A stretch of 64,000 nt of DNA from Andalucia godoyi (lineage: Eukaryota; Discoba; Jakobea; Jakobida; Andaluciidae). Location: positions 12,097 through 76,096 of the forward strand of contig VRVR01000011.1 of NCBI GenBank assembly GCA_009859145.1, read 5' to 3'. The position numbers were made by a program, and so were the translations under genes. Under the pieces are notes generated by a model. The model was not told the DNA's origin. It worked only from the letters and a program-made list of their open reading frames with translations, and did no database searches. Positions within the stretch are counted from its first letter, which is position 1, and every line of letters begins with the position of its first letter. Of the stretch, positions 56,398 through 64,000 are shown piece by piece.

Positions 56398-58914
56398 ATG
56401 TTTTCTTCTCATACTGCTGCACAGTGCATGATATGCTCTTCAAAAATCACAGCACTCAATATATTAGTAGCACATAGATCTGCGGGTTGGATTTCTAACC
56501 TTGGCTGCTGTCGAGGTTATTCGTCTTCATCGTCATTTCGTTCACGTCCTCCTCATTTGATCCACAGTCTGCACATGGATCCGCTTCTCGATGCCTTTGT
56601 CTCGGAAATCACGGTTTCTCGCGGGTGGACGAAAAGGGAATCAAGTGCAGTGCGCGACAAGATTTCAAAAGCTGGAATCAAGTCGTACGATGATTTTCGA
56701 GGGCGACTGCTTGCGGATGAGTTGAATTCCTTGCTGAAAGAGTTCGGATTGACTCCGTTTCAGTCTGCAACGCTGCGCCTTATGACCGATATTGTCAAGG
56801 ATGTGGAGGTGTTTGAAGAGGCAATGGAGGACGCGCGAAGAGAGCTCGCGTACTTGTACACAAGGATTGGAAATGGTGTTGCTGAGAAGAAACCATCCAC
56901 GGACGATCCGATTCTTCGACCCGACTGGACAAAGTTGATGGTGCGCAAGTTCCAAAAAGCAAGGATCATTTCCTGTGCCGCCTATCTGAGAGCGTATTCG
57001 GACGGTCCGGATGCTGTGAATTCGTTGCTGGAGCCGCCTTCGCTTTTCTCAAAAACATTAGAAATTCTTCAGCAAGCCATTCTGCGACGAACAGCTGCCT
57101 CCGTTCCAGAGAGCTTGCGAACGGTGTGTCGAGTAGACGGCCGATCTGGCGCTCCGACACTCAGTGTTGGATGCCCAGGCGCTGTGATTCTAAATCCCGG
57201 TCATCTGCCGGGAACTCTCGAGCTGCACGATTTCCCCAGGTCTGCGCACGTGTTTATGTTTGACGGACTTGTGCACCCTTGCGCCATTCAGTCCATCGGT
57301 GTAGAATTTGCGCAAATGCGCCCGGGGACTCTTCCGAACCACAGATTGCAAATGTCGTGGGCAAGACCCTCTTCATTTTTCAGAGAACGCTCCGAGGTGT
57401 TTCTGTACCCGAATGCGGTTCCCATTTCTTCCTCTTCATTGAATGCTCAAGCTGCAGTCCGCGGCGTCATCTACGAAGTCCATCCGTTGTGTCTATCCAT
57501 TCTGGACAATCATTACCGGCTCTCGCAGGGAATCGGCAGACGGTGTGTTGTCTCGGTGCAGACGCCGAGCAGTGAAGTGGTGCGCTGCATCATGTATGTG
57601 TCGAATGACGGAGTTTCTGCCTCTGGTGTCAGGCCGAACAGCCCGCCTCGACGACATCCTGCAAGTTCGCTACTGCCGAATTCTGCAGTCAGCATAGATC
57701 CCGTATCTGTGTTCTGGATGGCAATGGCGCGCTCAGTCTCGCCAGACGTGTCTGTAGACCAGGATTTGTCAAAAACGCTGGACATTCTTAGCACGTACAC
57801 TCGTTCCGTGTTTATCACTGACCTGGACTTTTCTCAGGACAAGGATTCGTTACAGCATGCTCGGAGAGTCGTTGCGGCCTCCTGCATCCGAGAGAGGCTC
57901 AGTGGCCATATCATCGAGTTCGACGCCTTTTCGTTCCGCCAACAGGTGCAAAACTTGCGCGGTTTCGATGCCAACCTGCTCGATCGGTCGGTGATTCTCG
58001 AGTGCTCGGCGCTTGGCTATGGCCACCGCTCCGAACTCTGCCTCGCCTTCAAGCACAATCTCGCGAGATCCCCCAAACTAGAGGCCGGTTCGATTGTAGT
58101 TGGTTCGCACGCGGCGCGAGATGTAGAGTATGTCGTCGGCAATCTTCCGATTGTGCTTTCCATTCCGCATGGAGGCTCCGCATCGCCTTACGAAATGGCC
58201 GATCGATGCGGTGATGGAGTTGTCACAGCCACGGACTCCTTCACGATTGAGCTTGGATGCGACTTGCACAGCGAGCTCTCGTCTTTGGATGCCGCCTCTG
58301 GAAACCGAAACAGCCCCCACATGGTCATCTGCAACTTGAAAAGGTGCAAAGTAGATGTGAATCGGGATCAGAGCAGCGGATCTGCTGGGAATATTCGTGG
58401 TGACTTGGCGTGGACAGACTATCACAAGCTCCTCGAAGAAGCTTGCGAGTCGTGCGTTGAGGAACATGGATTCGCGCTTCTGGTCGATATGCACGGGATG
58501 CATCCGCGGTACCCTGTTACGCAGCTGGGCTATCTCGTTGACCTTGAGGATCTCGACAACGCAGAGATCCTGTGTCGCGACAGTTCTGTTGCTTCGCTTG
58601 CAATCCGCAAACCCGGCAAGTGCCAAGTGGTGGACATGGTAACAGGAGACTCATCGCTGGGGGCGCTGATGGTCAAGTACGGCATCGACGCGGGTCCGTC
58701 TCCAAAGTTTCCATCTCCGGCCCTGAGTTCCGACCAGCGATACTTCAAAGGGCATTTCAATATTCGTAGGCACACTGGTAAGAACGTTATTGGTGTGCAG
58801 ATCGAGACAACAAGCGGCCCACGGCGAACCGGTCCAAAGCGGAAAGCATACGCAGCCTCTCTTGCTGGTGCTCTCCGCGATTTCCTCTACGCGCATTATT
58901 CTTATCGGGTGTAA
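56398..58914 (+). CDS. Fusion: helical N-domain, GGCT-like domain, N-formylglutamate amidohydrolase-like domain
   Basis: 838 residues from ATG 56398 (MFSSHTAAQCMICSS). The first 60 residues resemble a mitochondrial presequence (RGYSSSSSFRSRPP). The open frame actually begins at ATG 56221 inside the Fanzor-derived repeat. After MDPLLDAFVSEITVSRG a 100-residue helical domain follows. The middle (VFMFDGLVHPC, GTLPNHRLQMSW, AVRGVIYEVHPLCLSILDNH) has the order of a gamma-glutamylcyclotransferase-like fold. The C-terminal 300 residues match N-formylglutamate amidohydrolase: LPIVLSIPHGGSASPYEMAD, DSFTIELGCDLHSEL, NLKRCKVDVNRD and ALLVDMHGMHPRY. Both enzyme types handle glutamyl compounds, suggesting linked steps in their breakdown. 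I know no named family with this fusion. Confidence 0.75.
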   Translation: MFSSHTAAQCMICSSKITALNILVAHRSAGWISNLGCCRGYSSSSSFRSRPPHLIHSLHMDPLLDAFVSEITVSRGWTKRESSAVRDKISKAGIKSYDDFRGRLLADELNSLLKEFGLTPFQSATLRLMTDIVKDVEVFEEAMEDARRELAYLYTRIGNGVAEKKPSTDDPILRPDWTKLMVRKFQKARIISCAAYLRAYSDGPDAVNSLLEPPSLFSKTLEILQQAILRRTAASVPESLRTVCRVDGRSGAPTLSVGCPGAVILNPGHLPGTLELHDFPRSAHVFMFDGLVHPCAIQSIGVEFAQMRPGTLPNHRLQMSWARPSSFFRERSEVFLYPNAVPISSSSLNAQAAVRGVIYEVHPLCLSILDNHYRLSQGIGRRCVVSVQTPSSEVVRCIMYVSNDGVSASGVRPNSPPRRHPASSLLPNSAVSIDPVSVFWMAMARSVSPDVSVDQDLSKTLDILSTYTRSVFITDLDFSQDKDSLQHARRVVAASCIRERLSGHIIEFDAFSFRQQVQNLRGFDANLLDRSVILECSALGYGHRSELCLAFKHNLARSPKLEAGSIVVGSHAARDVEYVVGNLPIVLSIPHGGSASPYEMADRCGDGVVTATDSFTIELGCDLHSELSSLDAASGNRNSPHMVICNLKRCKVDVNRDQSSGSAGNIRGDLAWTDYHKLLEEACESCVEEHGFALLVDMHGMHPRYPVTQLGYLVDLEDLDNAEILCRDSSVASLAIRKPGKCQVVDMVTGDSSLGALMVKYGIDAGPSPKFPSPALSSDQRYFKGHFNIRRHTGKNVIGVQIETTSGPRRTGPKRKAYAASLAGALRDFLYAHYSYRV

Positions 58915-59093
58915 ACAAAAACAAGCAGAAACAAAAGGAAAAAGTCCGGCGCAGTTCGCTCTTTCTCAAAACAACAATGATTGTGCTCGTCGTTTTCGTG
59001 TTCCGCGAAAAAAAGTTGCTATCACCTCCTTTCTTTCATTCTTTTTTCATCTTTTCTCCCCCGAATGGTTTCATTGGAATTATTGGAGAGAGA

Positions 59094-59177
<84 letters not shown>

Positions 59178-59181
59178 GGAA
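58915..59181. repeat. (GA)n microsatellite in the NVL leader
   Basis: GA repeat at 59086-59174, broken by a few G's and one A, ending eight bases before ATG 59182, so it should be part of the 5' UTR. Confidence 0.9.
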
Positions 59182-61777
59182 ATGGCCAAGAACCGCAAGG
59201 CACGGGGTCCTTTGGGATTTGATTCACAGTTAATTCCGAGAATTAAAGAAGTATGTTGTGTTTTTTCTTCTTTTCTTTTCTACATCATAATGATTTATGG
59301 TTATTATTATTCTCGTCTTTTACCGACATTAGATGACCTGCATTTGCAGGATCGGTGCCGATAACGACGATGTAAAAATTTTGGAAATTGACTGACAAAC
59401 AATTTCCTGAATACAGTTTTCATCAGTGGATTCGCTGAAAGATGTGGACAGTGTGGTGGAGCATCTACGAAAAGCGTATCCCGAGTATTGCAGAAAGCCA
59501 TTACTACCATTTCGACTTTCGGTTTCTCGAGCCGTTGAGATTCTTTTCAAGAATGCACAGAAGAATGGCGAGGGATCGACGGACTCGTCCGAAGTGGAAG
59601 ACCGGGAGGATGATGTCCGCAGACCAGATTTCAATCTGCTGAATTCTTCACTGAGAAATGGCTACAAGATCGACGCTGAGAGTGCACTCTCTGCGAACGG
59701 TGGGGCTGCTGTTTCTGCCGAGCCAGTGGAAGTGGAAAAGTCGGTGCTTCCGAAAGAAGGAAAGCCGGCGAAGAATCCTGTGAATCCTGCGGATCGAGAG
59801 GGAGAGGCACCGAAACAGAGGCCCGCGAAAGCAATGAAGCGAAATGCAAGCTCGGGGTTGTTTACCGGTAGCAGCGGATCCGAAAGACTGGTGGTTGCAG
59901 AGCGACCTTCTGTTTCGTATGTGGACCTCGGCGGAATGGAGCATGCATTGCAAGAGGTGCGTGAGCTAATCGAGTATCCACTGACACATCCGGAAATATA
60001 CGTGCATCTTGGAGTGGAGCCACCTCGCGGTATTCTGCTGCATGGACCTCCGGGCTGTGGAAAGACACTCCTCGCAAATGCTATCGCTGGAGAACTAGGA
60101 ATCCCTTTCTACAAGGTATCAGCGCCTGAAGTTGTGTCTGGAATGTCTGGCGAATCCGAGGCCAAACTTCGTAATTTATTCGCCGATGCAATTGAATCTG
60201 CACCGTCCATTATCTTTATCGACGAGATCGATGCGATTACTCCGAAACGCGAAAATGCACAGCGGGAAATGGAGCGGAGAATCGTTGCCCAGTTGCTTAC
60301 TTGCATGGACGGACTTTCTCTCGAAGCAACCTCTGGCAAACCTGTTCTGGTGATTGGTGCGACGAATCGACCAGACTCGCTGGACTCTGCACTTCGAAGA
60401 GCCGGCCGATTTGACAGAGAGATTGCGCTCGGTATCCCAGACGAGGCCTCGAGAGGTCGCATTTTGAAAGTCATGTGTGAACGGTTGCGGCTTTCTGGCG
60501 ATTTTGATTTCCTGGACATTGCGCGAAGAACTCCCGGATTCGTTGGTGCAGATCTGAGTGCGCTCACCAAGGAAGCTGCTGTGATATGTGTCAACCGCAT
60601 CTTCCGTCAGCTGTTTCCGTCCACATCGGCAGTAGTTAGCACTGATTCCAATGCCGGTGCCGCTGGTGGTCCGTCCAAAGCAGCTGAAGCATCGTTGCAT
60701 GCTGTTGCGATTCGATCGTCAGTGTCTGATGCGCTCCGGCGGCATGCAGAGCCGCTGACTTCTCATCAGTTGGATACACTGAGCATCACCATGGCTGATT
60801 TTGAAGAAGCGATTCACAAAGTGCAGCCTTCTTCGAAACGAGAGGGCTTTGCTACTATCCCCGATGTGTCGTGGTCGGATATCGGTGCGTTGCATGATGT
60901 CCGTGCAGAGTTGCAGCTCAGTATCATGGAGCCGATTCGCTCTCCTGAAAAATTTGAAGCGTTGGGTCTCTCTGCACCGACGGGTGTGCTGCTGTACGGT
61001 CCACCTGGATGCGGGAAGACTCTTCTTGCCAAGGCAATCGCCCACGAATCCGGGGCGTCGTTCATCTCGATCAAGGGCCCCGAGCTGCTGAACAAGTATG
61101 TAGGCGAGTCCGAACGTGCTGTTCGCCAAGTCTTTGCGCGTGGCCGTGCATCTGCTCCATGTGTCATCTTTTTTGATGAGCTGGATGCGCTCTGTCCTCG
61201 ACGAGGCGGTGATTCATCAAACAGCCAATCGTCCGAGCGTGTTGTGAATCAGCTTCTGACGGAAATGGATGGTCTTGATGGCCGCCGCAACGTCTTTGTC
61301 ATTGCTGCAACAAATCGACCCGACATCATCGATCCAGCGATGCTTCGTCCAGGCCGTTTGGACAAGCTGCTCTATGTACCGCTCCCCCGTCCTGCGGAGC
61401 GAGCCAGCATTCTGCAGACACTCACCAGGCACACGCCTCTTTCTCGCGACGTTCAAATGGAGAGGATTGCGTTTGACAGCCGTCTAGAAGGATTTTCAGG
61501 TGCTGATCTTGCGGGATTCGTCCGCGAGGCGTCTGTGGCGGCCTTGAAAGAAGTGCTGCACGACCCGTCTCGAACGCCGGAAGTCGGTCTTCGACACTTT
61601 GAACACGCGTTTGCAGCGTGCTTCCCGAGCGTTTCCAAGAAGGACGAGCGAGCTTACAACGCCCTAAAATCAAAGATTCGGCGAGTGCGGGTCCTCTCAG
61701 AAGACGCAAACGAAGCTACCAAGCTCCCCGGCGAAGACGCCGACGCAACTTCGCGCAGTGTGCCCGTGAACGTGTAA
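59182..61777 (+). CDS. NVL: NVL/Rix7-type double AAA ATPase, with one intron
   Basis: Exon 1 is 59182-59250 (MAKNRKARGPLGFDSQLIPR, IKE); exon 2 is 59417-61777, giving 809 residues. The first 165 residues after the start are polar with a basic cluster (KQRPAKAMKRN). AAA-1 (D1) has GPPGCGKTLLANAIAGE and IIFIDEIDAITPKR. AAA-2 has GPPGCGKTLLAKAIAHES and VIFFDELDALCPRR, with NRPDIIDPAMLRPGRLDKLL. Its order and D2 sequence follow NVL/Rix7 rather than p97 (which has a longer N-domain). The enzyme removes assembly factors from pre-60S particles in the nucleolus. The second 'SRH' arginines are intact, so it should be active. Together with uS5 here it serves ribosome production. Confidence 0.93.
59251..59416 (+). 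other. Spliceosomal intron in NVL
   Basis: Starts GTATGT and ends AATACAG; TTGACTGAC at about 59388-59396 is a good branch-point match. It is 166 bases, phase 0. Reading it out joins IKE to FSSVDSLKDVDSVV in frame. Without splicing, the only ATG start is cut off by stops. Confidence 0.85.
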
Positions 61778-62159
61778 ATTGTCCCTTTCGCTGCTCGCCC
61801 GTTGTACTACAAGAACGGGAGAGCGGCAATATTTCCTCCCTCTTTCTTTTTTGGCTGGAAAAACCGAAAGTGATACTGCTCTGATTTCCGCTGCTGCCAG
61901 CTTTTGTTTTTCTCTCTAGATAATAGACGTTTCCCATTTGGAAAAGCCTCGTCATCCCTTAATTCCTTTTGTTTTTTCCCCTTTCCCCTTTCCCCTTTGT
62001 CTTTTCTTTTCTTTTTCGTTTATCATCATCATCATTTTTTTAAATTTCAATTTAATGATATTTTCCCGTGCTTTATTATTCCCGTGCTTTTATTGTCTTC
62101 TCGAGTTTCGCCACTGACCCGCCCACACACATTGTATATACCAGTTCGGAAGATTGACG
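61778..62159. other. Intergenic, 382 bases
   Basis: T-rich with CCCTTTCCCC repeats at about 61976-61998 and ATC repeats at about 62023-62034. No gene. Confidence 0.6.
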
Positions 62160-63353
62160 ATGGGAGCGACGGTCCATGAAGAAGCATGGATCACTGCCCT
62201 TTGTTTTGTGATCCTTGCGGTCTTCTTGAGCGTCCATTTGATTCTTCAGCATTTGCGGCACTTTACTCAACCGTCATCTCAGAAACACATTGTACGCATC
62301 ATCATGATGGTTCCGATCTATGCAATTGACTCGTGGTGTGCCTTGCGGTTTCCGTCGCTGTCAATGTACCTTGATTCGATTCGAGATATGTACGAAGCGT
62401 ATGTTTTGTACTGTTTTCTAGCCTTGATGATTGAATTTCTCGGAGGGGAAAATGCCCTGGTGTATCTGTTGTCGCAAAAGCCACCGATGAAGCTCCCTGT
62501 TCCATTGGGACGAGTAACACCGGTTCAGCCAGGTCATCGGTTTCTGATGGTGTTGAAGATTGGGGTGCTGCAGTTTGTGCTGATCAAGCCGCTGCTTGCG
62601 ATCCTTACGCTTGTCGCGGAAATGCATCACTCGTTTGAAGAAGGGCAGTTTAACCCTGGATCGCTGTATCTGTGGGTGACTACTATTGATAACGTTTCCA
62701 TCACCGTAAGCATGTACTGTCTCATTGTGTTCTTCAAGGCCACACACGCAGATCTCAAAGCGTTCCATCCGTTGTTTAAGTTTCTTGCAATCAAGGCGGT
62801 CATTTTTGCAACGTTCTGGCAAGGAGTCCTCATCGCCTTCCTTGTCTACTACGGTGTGATCACGGATATTGGAACGTGGTCCGCAGAAATGGTGTCGCAG
62901 TCGCTGCAGGACTTTCTCATTTGCGTAGAGATGTTCATTGCATCGGTGTTCCATCTTGCGGCGTTTGATTATCACGAGTTTGTCACGGAAGATGAATCGA
63001 TAGCGAAGCGGCCGGTACTGCATTCCGTCCGCGAATCGTTTGGCATGCATGACTTCTTCACAGATGTGTTCCAGACGTTTGCTGGACTCCGCAGAGGCGC
63101 CGAACGGACGCGCGAGTTGCGCGAGTTCGAGCTGGTTTCGAGCGTTGAGGACATCCCAGAGTCTCCCGTGTACAATGCGGAAGACGGAGAGGTCAGTGGA
63201 TCGTACTACAGTGCCTATCCCTCTGGTCATGCAACCGTGGCCATGACCACAAGCTCGAGTTATGACTCTCAGCCGATTGCGGGCGGCAACCCTTCGCCTT
63301 CCGAACACGCATCATCATCTTCGTATGTCTCTCGCTCTCCCCCGTTCTCCTGA
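62160..63353 (+). CDS. TMEM184/Ost-alpha-type seven-helix membrane protein
   Basis: 397 residues from MGATVHEEAW. Seven hydrophobic segments: WITALCFVILAVFLSVHLIL, IVRIIMMVPIYAIDSWCAL, YVLYCFLALMIEFLGGENAL, ILKIGVLQFVLIKPLLAILT region, LWVTTIDNVSITVSMYCLIV, FLAIKAVIFATFWQGVLIAF, and ICVEMFIASVFHLAAF. 'RIIMMVPIYAIDSW', 'YEAYVLYCFLALMIEFLGGE', 'FLMVLKIGVLQFVLIKP' and 'KFLAIKAVIFATFWQG' are the TMEM184/Ost-alpha signatures. The Ser-rich C-terminal tail (TTSSSYDSQP) is cytosolic. Family members are membrane proteins linked to organic-solute transport; the function in protists is not known. Confidence 0.93.
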   Translation: MGATVHEEAWITALCFVILAVFLSVHLILQHLRHFTQPSSQKHIVRIIMMVPIYAIDSWCALRFPSLSMYLDSIRDMYEAYVLYCFLALMIEFLGGENALVYLLSQKPPMKLPVPLGRVTPVQPGHRFLMVLKIGVLQFVLIKPLLAILTLVAEMHHSFEEGQFNPGSLYLWVTTIDNVSITVSMYCLIVFFKATHADLKAFHPLFKFLAIKAVIFATFWQGVLIAFLVYYGVITDIGTWSAEMVSQSLQDFLICVEMFIASVFHLAAFDYHEFVTEDESIAKRPVLHSVRESFGMHDFFTDVFQTFAGLRRGAERTRELREFELVSSVEDIPESPVYNAEDGEVSGSYYSAYPSGHATVAMTTSSSYDSQPIAGGNPSPSEHASSSSYVSRSPPFS

Positions 63354-63879
63354 AGGATCGTTCCCCCGCCCTTTTTTTAATTGAATTATTTTCAGTTTCT
63401 TTTTATCGCGTCATCGTTTCTAATTTATGCTTTCCAATATTCGTGTTCATGCAGGAATCGTGTTCTTAGCAGGTTTCATGTTGGAGGGTCGTCCTCGAGA
63501 TGACGAAAGAGATTCCTGATTTCGGTTTGTCCTGCTGTCCTCATAGTCTCTGCTTGCTTCTTCTCAGCATCCCCCCTAAGTCATGAAGTGTTTTCGACGG
63601 CGTCGTTTCCACCGCGCTGATCGCGCGCGCACCACCTTGATTTTTTTGATTTGTACTGTGTTACTTCGTATTCTAGATTTCTGTAAATTAAATTATGACT
63701 GTTTTGAATCCGTGCGTCCTGCTGCGGGAGAACGAGTAACGACACCAATCCTCTTGACGTCGTCGCCGTCGTCAAACCAATCCAATCCAACCCAAATCAA
63801 ATCAAATCAAATCAAATCAAATCAAATCAAATCAAATCAAATCAAGCCAAAACGAAACGAAACGAAACAGGGTCCATTG
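63354..63879. other. Intergenic with AAATC repeat
   Basis: A pentanucleotide AAATC repeat of about ten copies lies at 63794-63844, followed by ACGAA repeats. No gene before the partial one at the edge. Confidence 0.7.
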
Positions 63880-64000
63880 TCATTCTGCCAGAAAATGCGA
63901 CACTTCGGACCGGGTGCTGTAGCGAACATGGACCTCTGCGCCACTCCACTCGGACAAGTGCAAGTTCTCAATCGCCTGGAATGCATCGTCAGCATCATCA
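63880..64000 (-). CDS. RRM-domain protein, C-terminal end only (runs off the window)
   Basis: The minus strand reads DDAFQAIENLHLSEWSGAEV and HVRYSTRSEVSHFLAE, stop at 63880. This is the end of an RNA-recognition motif ('A..Ai..L...e..G..v.V.yS') followed by a short tail. The partial product cannot be named further. Confidence 0.6.
   Translation of the reverse strand, partial: DDADDAFQAIENLHLSEWSGAEVHVRYSTRSEVSHFLAE

Noticed and set aside
59086-59174. GA tract considered as a coding Arg-Glu repeat
   Set aside because: It lies before the first NVL ATG and contains no ATG of its own in a useful frame; best read as 5' UTR.
1-64000. CRISPR arrays, operons, Shine-Dalgarno sites and prophage
   Set aside because: The gene content is eukaryotic; no direct-repeat/spacer array or bacterial signal was seen.

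Overview
The window is nuclear DNA of a unicellular eukaryote. It carries an SRF-type MADS factor, a Rab11-like GTPase, SEC24, cytosolic ribosomal protein uS5, a CENP-A-type histone, an O-GlcNAc transferase and an IFT25 homologue. IFT25 implies that the cell, or a recent ancestor, builds a flagellum. Almost every gene is one uninterrupted frame. I can support only two introns (59251-59416, 29235-29372), both short and both opening with GTATGT. Genes lie on both strands with gaps of a few hundred bases, rich in homopolymers and microsatellites. I cannot place the lineage more closely from the sequence alone.

Layout. 0.25-1.3 kb: decayed MOV10/SDE3-type RNA helicase, abutting a short repeat with a second copy at 19.3 kb. 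1.8-8.9 kb: three large genes of unknown function, by eye G+C-richer than their neighbours. 9.8-12.7 kb: Fanzor (eukaryotic TnpB) element remnants around a small putative secreted protein. 13-19 kb: a glycan-type block (FkbM-like methyltransferase, UDP-sugar dehydrogenase, FUT8-like and O-fucosyltransferase-like type II membrane enzymes). 20-36 kb: a hypothetical protein, uS5, a GCFC/PAXBP1-like protein, a discoidin-fold/coiled-coil protein, 2-oxoglutarate dehydrogenase E1, a small membrane protein with an intron, a C2-like protein, SEC24 and IFT25. 36-48 kb: a tandem GTP-cyclohydrolase-II-like protein, OGT, a Cys-rich orphan, another Fanzor remnant, a dihydrodiol-dehydrogenase-like oxidoreductase, a phospholipase-B-like hydrolase and Rab11. 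49-64 kb: CenH3, SRF, an HVA1/Tudor-like small protein, acyloxyacyl hydrolase, the most informative Fanzor remnant, a GGCT-like/N-formylglutamate-amidohydrolase-like fusion, an NVL/Rix7-type double AAA ATPase, TMEM184 and the edge of an RRM gene.

The most interesting signal is a family of dead RNA-guided-nuclease (Fanzor) elements in four places (9775-10062, 12300-12681, 43343-43712, 55660-56293). Two copies share one internal-deletion junction that fuses the N-terminal HTH-like segment directly to the RuvC-III 'DRDWNGAR' segment, which points to spread of a non-autonomous derivative. All four share one element end. Two of them sit directly upstream of host genes, and one host reading frame opens inside the element. 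The three-gene unknown cluster at 1.8-8.9 kb is the second candidate for an undescribed system.

Housekeeping links visible here: SEC24 and Rab11 (vesicle traffic), 2-OGDH (TCA cycle), uS5 and NVL (ribosome and its assembly), CenH3 (centromere), and the fucosyltransferases with the UDP-sugar dehydrogenase (Golgi glycan synthesis).
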